Shown piece by piece: positions 1 to 6,625 of a stretch of DNA of 23,028 bases. Origin of the DNA: a virus; IMG/VR virus record IMGVR_UViG_3300043331_000268, positions 1 to 23,028 of that record. One strand, 5' to 3'. The notes beneath the pieces are model-generated. The model saw only the letters and a program-made list of their open reading frames with translations, ran no database searches and was not told the DNA's origin. Each line of letters begins with the position of its first letter. Within the stretch, counting starts at the first letter, position 1. The translations under genes were made by a program, and so were the position numbers.

Positions 1-19
1 GCCGAATTGACCCCCCCTC

Positions 20-70
20 CTCGGGGATACCCGGCGCCGGGTGGAGCGCGGGCCTGGTTCCTCCCCCGAG
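20..70. repeat. Nested inverted repeats in the left non-coding region
   Basis: An outer stem CTCGGGG (20-26) pairs with CCCCGAG (64-70). It encloses a perfect 14-bp palindrome, ACCCGGCGCCGGGT (29-42). No T-run follows on either strand, so it is not a standard intrinsic terminator. It lies upstream of the promoter and could be a transcription stop, a protein-binding site or part of a packaging signal. Only the base pairing is seen directly; the role is not known. Confidence 0.5.
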
Positions 71-115
71 ACCACACCCCCCGAAAAAATTACAAATCAA
101 CGACTTACAGAAACC

Positions 116-144
116 TTGCCGCGCCGCGCGGGCGGCGGTATACT
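116..144 (+). promoter_or_regulatory. Sigma70-type promoter for the late gene cluster
   Basis: A -35 box TTGCCG (116-121) and a -10 box TATACT (139-144) are separated by exactly 17 bases. They match the consensus at 4 of 6 and 5 of 6 positions. An A/T-rich stretch (about 83-113), unusual in this GC-rich sequence, lies just upstream like an UP element. Transcription would begin near 151. A small hairpin, CGCCG-TCCG-CGGCG (152-165), would then form at the extreme 5' end of the mRNA. This is the best promoter I see, and it would drive the PKD gene and probably the terminase operon. Confidence 0.65.
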
Positions 145-202
145 CCCCTCACGCCGTCCGCGGCGGTCGCAGTCCACGGCAGCCTCACGCCGACCCTAGC
201 AC

Positions 203-211
203 AGGAGGTGA
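203..211 (+). promoter_or_regulatory. Near-perfect Shine-Dalgarno set far from its start codon
   Basis: AGGAGGTGA at 203-211 is an almost ideal Shine-Dalgarno sequence, but the ATG of the next gene is at 234, leaving 22 bases between. No ATG or TTG stands at the usual 5-10 base distance, and the GTG at 208 overlaps the site itself. A weaker AGGG (217-220) is 13 bases from the ATG. The ATG at 234 is kept because its N-terminus aligns with the first residue of the protein at 17843. Confidence 0.5.
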
Positions 212-233
212 CGCCCAGGGATACGACCGCACG

Positions 234-1517
234 ATGGCCTTCATACTGCCCCCCGCAGGAAACCGTTACGACCGCCGGAACGAAAACGAAGCACGCAGGA
301 TCGTGGAGCAGGCTTTCGCCGAGCTCTCGACCCGCCTGGAGGCCGTAGAGGCCATCATCGCGGCCGGCGGGGTCACGCCTGACCCTGATCCCGTAGGCCC
401 GACCGCCGGCTTCACGTTCAGCGTCCAGAACCTCGTGGTGAGCTTCACCGACGCCTCGACACCGGGCGACGCGGCCATTACGGCACGCCTCTGGACGTTC
501 GGAGATGGCACCACCAGCACCGCCCCGAACAACCTGACGCCGGTCCACACCTACCCCGACGCCGGCACCTATCAGGTCACCCTGAAATGCACCGACGCGA
601 ACGGGCTGGAGCACACCTCCGCACCCCAGAGTGTGACGGTCAACGAGGAATTCGGGACCGCCCCGATCATCAACCTGGCGCGCGGCCCGAACACGCAAGC
701 CGACATTGCCCCCTACACCTTCTTCAACGGCGCGCAGATCGGCGGCCTCAACCCCGCCAACTGCGTCACCACCATCGACGGGTTCGCGAATTCCGGCCAG
801 AAGGTCGCCCTGCGCCTTTATCGGGACGCCGACTGCAAAGACGCGAACGGGGTGTTCATCGTCTCCGGCTGGAAGGCTTCGGTGCGACGGTACTTCGACG
901 CCGGCCTGGCGCCCTACCTGAACGGCCGCGCCGACGACGGGACCATCGTGTACTCGGACATCATCGATGACATCAAGGCGGGGCATCGGTGGGGGCGGGT
1001 CATCACCGAGGCCGAAATCGATGAGATGAGCGCCTTCCACCGCTCGCTCTATCCCAACATCCAGGCCTGGGTGCGGGCTCGGACGATCCAGATCGGCGCC
1101 TTCCCCTTCCAGCACCTCCAGGGGTGCAGCTCGATCTACCTGTTCAACCGCGGTGGCGTGCCGGAGCAGGGTCGCATCGCCGACTGCACGGCCTACCGGG
1201 ATCAGGAGATTGCCAACCGGCCGCTCGTGAACGGGCAGCCCATCGTCCTGTCGTTCGGCATCAACATCACGAACGGCGGGGACGGCACGAGCGGCCAGGT
1301 GGGTGAGAACCCCGGCTCGAATGCCAACTGGCGCATGAGTGCCCAGGAGCTCCGCGACTACGCCGACATCCTCGTGCCGGGGACGCCGGCCTCGACCGTT
1401 CAGCGGGTGTTCCAGCAGTGGGAATACAACGACGGTGCCGGTATGGCGGCCTACCTGGCTGACCCAGCGATTGTGGCGTCGCAGCAGTACATCCGTAGCC
1501 TCTGCGACGCGCAGTAA
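234..1517 (+). CDS. PKD-domain virion protein with a putative barrel-like C-terminal domain
   Basis: This 427-residue protein has three parts. Residues 1-45 form a charged, helix-prone module (YDRRNENEARR...TRLEAVEA) that closely matches the whole 45-residue protein at 17843. Residues 56-137 are a PKD (Ig-like) domain with the typical WTFGDG (87-92) and HTYPDAGTYQV motifs. Residues about 141-427 alternate strands and helices (VFIVSG, IVYSDIIDD, SSIYLFNRGG, PIVLSFGIN, FQQWEYND) like a TIM barrel. Asp in SDIIDD or Glu in QQWEYND could be catalytic, but no family is recognised. No signal peptide is seen. It is the first gene after the promoter and lies just before terminase. It is most likely an exposed tail or head appendage that binds, or perhaps cleaves, a surface polysaccharide. 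The PKD call is strong; the enzyme idea is inference. Confidence 0.7.
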   Translation: MAFILPPAGNRYDRRNENEARRIVEQAFAELSTRLEAVEAIIAAGGVTPDPDPVGPTAGFTFSVQNLVVSFTDASTPGDAAITARLWTFGDGTTSTAPNNLTPVHTYPDAGTYQVTLKCTDANGLEHTSAPQSVTVNEEFGTAPIINLARGPNTQADIAPYTFFNGAQIGGLNPANCVTTIDGFANSGQKVALRLYRDADCKDANGVFIVSGWKASVRRYFDAGLAPYLNGRADDGTIVYSDIIDDIKAGHRWGRVITEAEIDEMSAFHRSLYPNIQAWVRARTIQIGAFPFQHLQGCSSIYLFNRGGVPEQGRIADCTAYRDQEIANRPLVNGQPIVLSFGINITNGGDGTSGQVGENPGSNANWRMSAQELRDYADILVPGTPASTVQRVFQQWEYNDGAGMAAYLADPAIVASQQYIRSLCDAQ

Positions 1518-1540
1518 ACCCATCACCCGGAGGGACCGGA

Positions 1541-1552
1541 ATGGACCGATAA
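1541..1552 (+). other. Three-codon micro-ORF (Met-Asp-Arg-stop) before terminase
   Basis: GGAGGG (1529-1534) is six bases upstream of ATG GAC CGA TAA (1541-1552). The micro-ORF ends one base before the TTG start of terminase at 1554. The only good ribosome-binding site therefore serves the micro-ORF, and terminase would rely on re-initiation. Expression is not shown by sequence alone. A similar unit precedes the portal gene. Confidence 0.4.
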
Positions 1553-1553
1553 G

Positions 1554-2978
1554 TTGACTGAGCAACACACGCCGACGCTGATGGACGAATTCCTCGCGCG
1601 CTACGAGAACGACCCGGTTCTCTTCGTGCGCGAGGTGCTGGGCGCCGACCCCTACGACGACCAGCTTGAGATGCTGGAGGCTTACGCCCGGCGCGACCGG
1701 CGCATCACGAAGCGTAGTGGTCACGGTCCTGGCAAGACCACCTCTCTTGCTTGGATAATCACCCACCACGCTGCCTGTAGGTACAAGCAGAAGACGGTCT
1801 GCACGGCCCCGACGAGCTCCCAGCTCTTCGATGCGCTCTATGCGGAGACGGTGACGTGGTTCAACAAGCTGCCGCCCATCGTGCGGGGCCTGTTCGAGAT
1901 CAAGAGTGAGTCCATCGAGCTCATGGCTGACCCGGAAGCCTCGTTCATCAGCTTCCGCACCAGCTCGGCAGACAAGCCGGAGGCCCTGGCCGGCGTCCAC
2001 AGCGATTGGGTGCTCCTCATCGTGGACGAGGCATCCGGCGTGCCGGAAGCGATCTTCGAGTCCGCGGCCGGCTCGATGTCGGGCCACAATGCCTGCATGA
2101 TCCTCGCCGGCAACCCGGTGCGGACCAGCGGGCTTTTCTTCGAGACGCACACCAAGCCGGAGCTGGAGGCCTCGTGGACTCGGTTCCACACCTCCTCCGA
2201 GGGCCACCCCAACGTGGCGCCGGACTTCGTCCAGCAGATGAAGGACACCTATGGCGAGGACAGCGACGCCTATCGTGTCCGTGTCCTGGGCGAATTCCCG
2301 AAGGGCGAAGCCGACACGGTCGTCCCGTTCGATCTGGTGCAGGCCGCACTCTCGCGGGACGTCAAGCCGCTCCCGGTGCGGCCGATCTGGGGGCTCGACG
2401 TGGGTGTCGAGAACGACCCGAGCGCCCTCTGCCAGCGCCGCGGGAACGTGCTGGACTGTCCGACCGAGGAATTCCGGGCCGACGGTGACCCGATGCGGGT
2501 AGTGGGATGGGTGAAAGCGAAATGGGACACGACGCTCCCCTCCCAGCGGCCGAGCGAGGTCAACGTGGACAGCATCGGCATGGGCCTGGGGGTGGCCTAC
2601 CGGCTGCTGGAGCTCAACATCCCGGCGCGAGCCATCAACGTTTCTGAGTCGGCGGCCATGAAGCAGCAATTCATGCGTCTCCGTGACGAGCTGTGGTGGA
2701 AGGCGCGTGAGTGGTTCCAGAAGCGGGACTGCCACATCTGCGGGGACAAGGCCCTGGCGCGGGAGATCGTCCGGCCGACCTACAAGCCGACCGACAACGC
2801 GAAGATCAAGGTCGAATCGAAGCGTGACACGAAGAAGCGGACCCGCTCGAAGTCGCCGAACCGCGCGGATGCGTTCATCCTGACCCTGGCCGGCGATGCC
2901 ATCACCGCGAGCGGCACCGACGCCCAGCCGATGAGCTGGAAGGAACCACTGAAGCGGGAGATCAAGGGGATAGTGTGA
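1554..2978 (+). CDS. terL: Terminase large subunit (packaging ATPase and nuclease)
   Basis: A 474-residue DNA-packaging motor. The N-terminal ATPase domain has Walker A SGHGPGKT (55-62) and Walker B VLLIVDE (153-159). The C-terminal RNase H-like nuclease has the expected acidic residues: D282 in WGLDVG, D339 in NVDSIGMG and D439 in NRADAF. These hydrolyse ATP to move DNA into the prohead and cut the concatemer. Length is normal for the family. The listed start is TTG at 1554; ATG at 1581 (MDEFLARYE) is an alternative that keeps all motifs. The stop overlaps the GTG of the next gene (GTGA). The usual small subunit gene is not upstream; an appendage gene sits there instead. Confidence 0.95.
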   Translation: MTEQHTPTLMDEFLARYENDPVLFVREVLGADPYDDQLEMLEAYARRDRRITKRSGHGPGKTTSLAWIITHHAACRYKQKTVCTAPTSSQLFDALYAETVTWFNKLPPIVRGLFEIKSESIELMADPEASFISFRTSSADKPEALAGVHSDWVLLIVDEASGVPEAIFESAAGSMSGHNACMILAGNPVRTSGLFFETHTKPELEASWTRFHTSSEGHPNVAPDFVQQMKDTYGEDSDAYRVRVLGEFPKGEADTVVPFDLVQAALSRDVKPLPVRPIWGLDVGVENDPSALCQRRGNVLDCPTEEFRADGDPMRVVGWVKAKWDTTLPSQRPSEVNVDSIGMGLGVAYRLLELNIPARAINVSESAAMKQQFMRLRDELWWKAREWFQKRDCHICGDKALAREIVRPTYKPTDNAKIKVESKRDTKKRTRSKSPNRADAFILTLAGDAITASGTDAQPMSWKEPLKREIKGIV

Positions 2979-3328
2979 AACATGAGGACCACTTGGAAGA
3001 GATTTTCCTCACCACCGTCATTCTGGGCTGCCTCTACATGGCTCTGCGCCCGGCCAAACCGCCGGCACGGGTGTGCCCGCCCCGGCGACGGCGTGTGGAG
3101 GTGCCCGTGAGCTACCACCCGGAGGGCCCAGCCGAATATGACAGCTACTTCGACGGCCCCGACGTCAAACTGTACCGGCACGAGTGGGAGGCCGAACAGC
3201 GCCGGGTGGCGCAGATCGACCGCCTGCTCGACTCCCTCACCCCAGCCGACAGCGAGGCCGAGCTCTTCACCTTCTGGGAGCGGTGGTGGTTCGACCTGCA
3301 GGTGCACAAGAAGCGGCCGCGCGAATGA
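2975..3328 (+). CDS. Small membrane-anchored phage protein, unknown function
   Basis: A 117-residue protein that starts at GTG, overlapping the terminase stop by four bases. One hydrophobic segment (about residues 10-24, IFLTTVILGCLYMAL) is followed by a basic patch (CPPRRRRVEV) and then a hydrophilic, Trp-rich C-terminal part (EAEQRRVAQIDRLLDS...FWERWWFDLQ). The topology suggests a single-pass inner-membrane protein with a cytoplasmic tail. Its stop overlaps the ATG of the zinc peptidase (ATGA), so the two are likely co-translated. I do not recognise a family. Holin-like or host-membrane roles are possible but unsupported. Confidence 0.65.
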   Translation: MKHEDHLEEIFLTTVILGCLYMALRPAKPPARVCPPRRRRVEVPVSYHPEGPAEYDSYFDGPDVKLYRHEWEAEQRRVAQIDRLLDSLTPADSEAELFTFWERWWFDLQVHKKRPRE

Positions 3329-3753
3329 ACCTCAACGAGCACGTTCAGTCCATCTTCGAGGCCGTCCGCGAGCCCCTCGGGCTGGATCGGTGGCAGATTC
3401 GGCTTGGGGCCGAGAAGCTGGAGGACTCGCGAGCTGCCTGCATCGCCCAGCCGGAGTATCGCGAAGCTGACCTGTACTTCGACGCCGAGAAGATCAAGAC
3501 GGGCGACGACCTGGCCGAGCTGACCGTCCATGAGATGGCCCATTGCCACACCTTTGAGCTCCACTCGCTCGCAGAGGAGCTGGCCGACGCACTTGCCGAG
3601 TCGGCACCTGAGTCGCACAGGGAGTCACTCAGGAAGTTGTTCCATGAGAAGGTCCGGCAGGCCGGGGAACGCTGCACCACGGACGTCGGGCACACATACC
3701 TCCGGCTGCTCCGACGCGCGGGCATTCTGGACAATCCGCCTGTGGGCAACTAA
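3325..3753 (+). CDS. Small zinc metallopeptidase with HExxH motif
   Basis: A 142-residue protein with the gluzincin/SprT-like motif HEMAH at 69-73, where the two His bind zinc and Glu is the catalytic base. A helix with Glu follows (SLAEELADALAE) and may supply a third ligand. The fragment WQIRLGAEKL near the start is typical of phage HExxH proteins of this size. The same frame is open further upstream, but ATG 3325 is chosen because it overlaps the previous stop (ATGA) and the product then begins MNLNEHVQ. It lies between terminase and portal, where phages often keep head-maturation proteases, but this is not a classical prohead protease. The substrate is unknown. It may act on a virion protein, a host protein or host wall components. 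Confidence 0.7.
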   Translation: MNLNEHVQSIFEAVREPLGLDRWQIRLGAEKLEDSRAACIAQPEYREADLYFDAEKIKTGDDLAELTVHEMAHCHTFELHSLAEELADALAESAPESHRESLRKLFHEKVRQAGERCTTDVGHTYLRLLRRAGILDNPPVGN

Positions 3754-3766
3754 CTTCCCCGCGTCT

Positions 3767-3784
3767 GATCGCTCGCGGGCGATC
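3767..3784 (+). other. Stem-loop between zinc peptidase and portal
   Basis: GATCGC (3767-3772) pairs with GCGATC (3779-3784) around a six-base loop. No T-run follows. The 87-base gap 3754-3840 otherwise holds only the portal leader. It may affect mRNA stability or translation of portal; the role is inference. Confidence 0.35.
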
Positions 3785-3829
3785 CCTCGGGTTGCGTACA
3801 CGCCCGTCTCTTCAGCAAAGGATGACGAC

Positions 3830-3841
3830 ATGGACTTCTGA
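3830..3841 (+). other. Three-codon micro-ORF (Met-Asp-Phe-stop) overlapping the portal start
   Basis: AAAGGA (3817-3822) is seven bases before ATG GAC TTC TGA (3830-3841). The TGA shares its A with the portal ATG (TGATG), an arrangement that favours stop-and-restart by the same ribosome. The portal ATG itself is 18 bases from this site. This mirrors the Met-Asp-Arg unit before terminase. Confidence 0.4.
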
Positions 3842-6114
3842 TGGCGTACAAGCTGCACTCGCCGGCCGATTCCGGCCAGCCGCTCATCCCCGTACCAGAT
3901 ACAGGCCCGCGCCCCGACGAGGGGCCCATGAAGGACTCGGAATTCCGGTCCATCATGCACGAGCTGATTTCCTCGGCCATCCAATACGTTGACGGTGAGC
4001 TCTCTGCCGACCGGGCGGAAGCCACCGATTTCTACATGGGCCGCCCCTTCGGCAACGAAGAGTCCGGCCGGTCCCAGGTCGTCCTCACCGAGGTCCGTGA
4101 CGGCGTCCAGGCGGTCCTCCCGCCGATGTTGCGTGTGGTCTTCGGCCCCGAGCATGCGGTCGAATTCCGGCCGCGCTCGGCGGAAGACGTCGATGCCGCG
4201 CAGCAGAAGACCGACTACGTCCGCTTCGTCTTCGAGTCCGACAACCCCGGCTTCCTGCATACCCACTCCGTGATGAAGGACGGCCTGATCCGCAAGATCG
4301 GCGCCTTTAAGTGGTGGTGGGACGACACGACCGCCACGACGACGCACAAGCTGGAGAACGTCGATCAGGAAGGCCTGGAGCTCCTGGCCCAGGACGACGA
4401 GGTCGAGCTCACCCGCATCGAGGAGTCCGGTGAGGCCGCCGGCCCGCCCGGCCCGGATGGGCAGCCGACAACGATCAAGCTGCACGACGTCGAGCTGAAG
4501 CGCACCGTCAAGGACGGCCGCGCGCGGTTCGCCGCCATCCCGCCCGAGGAGCTGATCTTCGTCCGCGACACCCGCGCGGAAGACTCGGCCATCTTCCTCG
4601 GCCACCGCACCCGGAAGACCCGCGGCGAGCTGCTCGCCATGGGGATCGACGCGAAGATCATCGATGCCCACGGCAGTAACGATTCCGACCTGCCCGGCAA
4701 CGAGGAAGCCATCGCGCGCACACCGAACGAGCTCATGGACGATGAGGAGCTCGGGGGCAAGGCCAACGACAAGATCCTCTGTGTCGAGGGGTTCGTGCGG
4801 GTGGACTTCGATGGGGACGGGTTCGCCGAGCTTCGGCGCGTTGTCACCATCGGGGCCGCCCACCACCCGGTCGAGAATGAGCCGTGGGATGAGCCGAACA
4901 TCGCCGTCTACTGCCCGGACCCGGAGCCACACCAACTGGTCGGGCTCTCCTGGGCTGACCGGCTCATGGACATCCAGAAGATCAAGTCCTTCTCGCTCCG
5001 TGCCGGCCTCGATTCCTTCTCGGCCTCGCTCCACCCGCGGACGTGGTACGTCGAGGGGCAGGCCAACCTGGCCGACATCCTCAACACAGCCATCGGGGCC
5101 CCGATCCGGCTCAAGTCGCCGGGTGCGGTCGGTGAGCTAGAGCACCACTTCACCGGCAAGGAGGCCTTCGGGGTACTCAGTTACATCGATGAGGTAGTCG
5201 AGCGCCGCACCGGCCAGAGCAAGGGTGCGGTGAACATGGACGCCGACGCTATGCAGTCGAGCACGAAGTCGGCCGTCCAGGCCGCCATTACGGCCGCCCA
5301 GGCGCAGCAGGAGATGCTGGTGCGGATCTTCTGCGAAGGCGCCCTGAAGAAGCTGTTCCGCGGCCTCCTGAAGTTGCTCGTGAAACACCAGCCCCGCGCT
5401 CGGGTGGTCCGGCTCCGCAACCAGTGGGTCACCATCGACCCGCGCACCTGGGATGCCGACATGGACGTCACGGTCAACGTGGCGCTCGGCGCCGGCCTCA
5501 CGGACGAGCGGATCGCGACCCTGGAGCGGGTGGTCGAGGCCCAGATGGGCATCGCTGAGAAGATGGGTGAGGACAACCCCATCTGTGGGCTCAAGGAAAT
5601 CCGCGACACGCTGGCGCAGATCGTAGAGATGCGCGGCTTCAAGGACAGCGCACGGTACTTCCGCCCGATCACCGAGGAGCAGATGAAGCAGCTCGCGGAG
5701 GCGAAGAAGAACCAGCCCCCGCCGAAGTCACCGGAGATGGTCCTTGCCGAGGCCCAGATCCAGATCGAGCAGATGAAGGCCGAGAACGACAAGCAGCTCA
5801 AGATGATGGACGCCCAGACCAAGCTGATGCAGGTCAAGGCCGAGCTGGAGCTCAAGCGGCGCGAGATCGCCCTGGAGGACGACCGCCAGCGCGACAAGCA
5901 GGCCGCCGAGACCATCGTCAAGCTGCGAAAGATCGAAGCGGATACGGGCATCTCGCAGGCTTCGGCCATCGAGCAGATCGAGCAAGCGCGGGCCAGCGCC
6001 ATGCGGAGCCCGTTTGAAGTGAAGCCGCGCGTAAAGCGCGTGAAAAACATCGAGCGCGACGGAAGCGGACGCCTCGTGGGAGCAACGGTAGTTGAGGAAG
6101 AGGATCTCTCCTAA
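3841..6114 (+). CDS. Portal protein
   Basis: A 757-residue protein of the large podovirus portal type. It forms the ring at one capsid vertex through which DNA enters and leaves. Typical stretches include GRSQVVLTEVRDGVQAVLPP (residues near 75-95), IAVYCPDPEPHQLVGLSWAD, the helix-rich DRLMDIQKIKSFSLRAGLDS, HPRTWYVEGQANLADI and RRTGQSKGAVNMDADAMQSS. A long charged coiled coil follows (about 640-710, with EAQIQIEQMKAENDKQLK). The C-terminus is basic, then acidic (EEEDLS). Length is typical for P22/BPP-1-like portals. The start is coupled to a micro-ORF (TGATG). The stop overlaps the next ATG (TAATG). Confidence 0.92.
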   Translation: MAYKLHSPADSGQPLIPVPDTGPRPDEGPMKDSEFRSIMHELISSAIQYVDGELSADRAEATDFYMGRPFGNEESGRSQVVLTEVRDGVQAVLPPMLRVVFGPEHAVEFRPRSAEDVDAAQQKTDYVRFVFESDNPGFLHTHSVMKDGLIRKIGAFKWWWDDTTATTTHKLENVDQEGLELLAQDDEVELTRIEESGEAAGPPGPDGQPTTIKLHDVELKRTVKDGRARFAAIPPEELIFVRDTRAEDSAIFLGHRTRKTRGELLAMGIDAKIIDAHGSNDSDLPGNEEAIARTPNELMDDEELGGKANDKILCVEGFVRVDFDGDGFAELRRVVTIGAAHHPVENEPWDEPNIAVYCPDPEPHQLVGLSWADRLMDIQKIKSFSLRAGLDSFSASLHPRTWYVEGQANLADILNTAIGAPIRLKSPGAVGELEHHFTGKEAFGVLSYIDEVVERRTGQSKGAVNMDADAMQSSTKSAVQAAITAAQAQQEMLVRIFCEGALKKLFRGLLKLLVKHQPRARVVRLRNQWVTIDPRTWDADMDVTVNVALGAGLTDERIATLERVVEAQMGIAEKMGEDNPICGLKEIRDTLAQIVEMRGFKDSARYFRPITEEQMKQLAEAKKNQPPPKSPEMVLAEAQIQIEQMKAENDKQLKMMDAQTKLMQVKAELELKRREIALEDDRQRDKQAAETIVKLRKIEADTGISQASAIEQIEQARASAMRSPFEVKPRVKRVKNIERDGSGRLVGATVVEEEDLS

Positions 6115-6524
6115 TGGCTTCAGACGTCCGGTACTCCAGCGCCACCCTCAACGGGTTTCTGGATACCATCAACACACGGCTCGGTTCGGGCGCGCTCCTG
6201 CGCTTCTACTCCGGCACCAAGCCCGCCAACGCCGACACTGCGCTGTCGGGTAACACCCTGCTCGCGGAGCTCCCGCTGTCGTCCACGCCCTTCGGCGCGG
6301 CGTCCAGCCGGGTCATCACTGCCAACGCCATCACGACGGACACCTCGGCCGATGCCACCGGCACGGCGACCTTCGCGTCCTTCGTGACCAGCGGCGGGAC
6401 GCGCGTCATGGACGTGACTGTGGGCGAAGCTGCGGACAGCGCCGACATCACGGTGGACAACAAGGATTTCCAGGCCGGCGCGGACATCGCTGTTACGGCC
6501 TTCACCCTCGAATTGTCGCTGTAA
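6114..6524 (+). CDS. Conserved small phage structural protein, possibly capsid decoration
   Basis: A 136-residue protein beginning MASDVRYSSATLNGF and followed by LGSGALLRFYSGTKPANADT. This pattern is familiar from small hypothetical proteins in many tailed phages. The rest is beta-rich and Thr/Ala/Ser-rich with no Cys, fitting a compact surface or decoration protein. Its ATG overlaps the portal stop. It ends just before a row of three hairpins, so it may close the first part of the operon. No catalytic motif is seen. A virion location is inferred from context. Confidence 0.7.
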   Translation: MASDVRYSSATLNGFLDTINTRLGSGALLRFYSGTKPANADTALSGNTLLAELPLSSTPFGAASSRVITANAITTDTSADATGTATFASFVTSGGTRVMDVTVGEAADSADITVDNKDFQAGADIAVTAFTLELSL

Positions 6525-6605
6525 TCGGCGGGGTTGACCCGCCGATGGCTGCCACTCCTGCGGTGACCCCGCAGACTCTCGCGCGCACCCCTCGAAATCG
6601 AGGGG
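6525..6605 (+). other. Array of three consecutive stem-loops
   Basis: Three perfect hairpins fill most of the 101-base gap. They are TCGGCGGG/CCCGCCGA (6525-6532 and 6538-6545, 5-base loop), CTGCGG/CCGCAG (6558-6563 and 6569-6574, 5-base loop) and CCCCTCG/CGAGGGG (6588-6594 and 6599-6605, loop AAAT). They begin at intervals of 33 and 30 bases. No T-run follows any of them. They could attenuate transcription, protect mRNA ends or bind a protein. Confidence 0.6.
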
Positions 6606-6625
6606 GCGCCGGAGGCTACGCATAA

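Noticed and set aside
234-1517. Diversity-generating retroelement acting on the appendage gene
   Set aside because: No reverse transcriptase, template repeat or Asn-codon-rich variable end is visible in the window.
105-2735. 876-codon open frame on the minus strand
   Set aside because: It lies antisense to the PKD and terminase genes, whose domains are clear. Long antisense frames are expected at this GC content, and its translation is low-complexity Arg/Val/Gly/His without a recognisable fold.
3184-3324. Upstream extension of the zinc peptidase to 3184
   Set aside because: The added residues are Arg/Pro/Gly-rich out-of-frame sequence of the preceding gene; ATG 3325 overlaps the previous stop in the pattern used throughout.
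3625-5034. 469-codon open frame on the minus strand opposite the portal gene
   Set aside because: It is a shadow of the portal reading frame in GC-rich DNA, and the portal motifs are clear on the plus strand.
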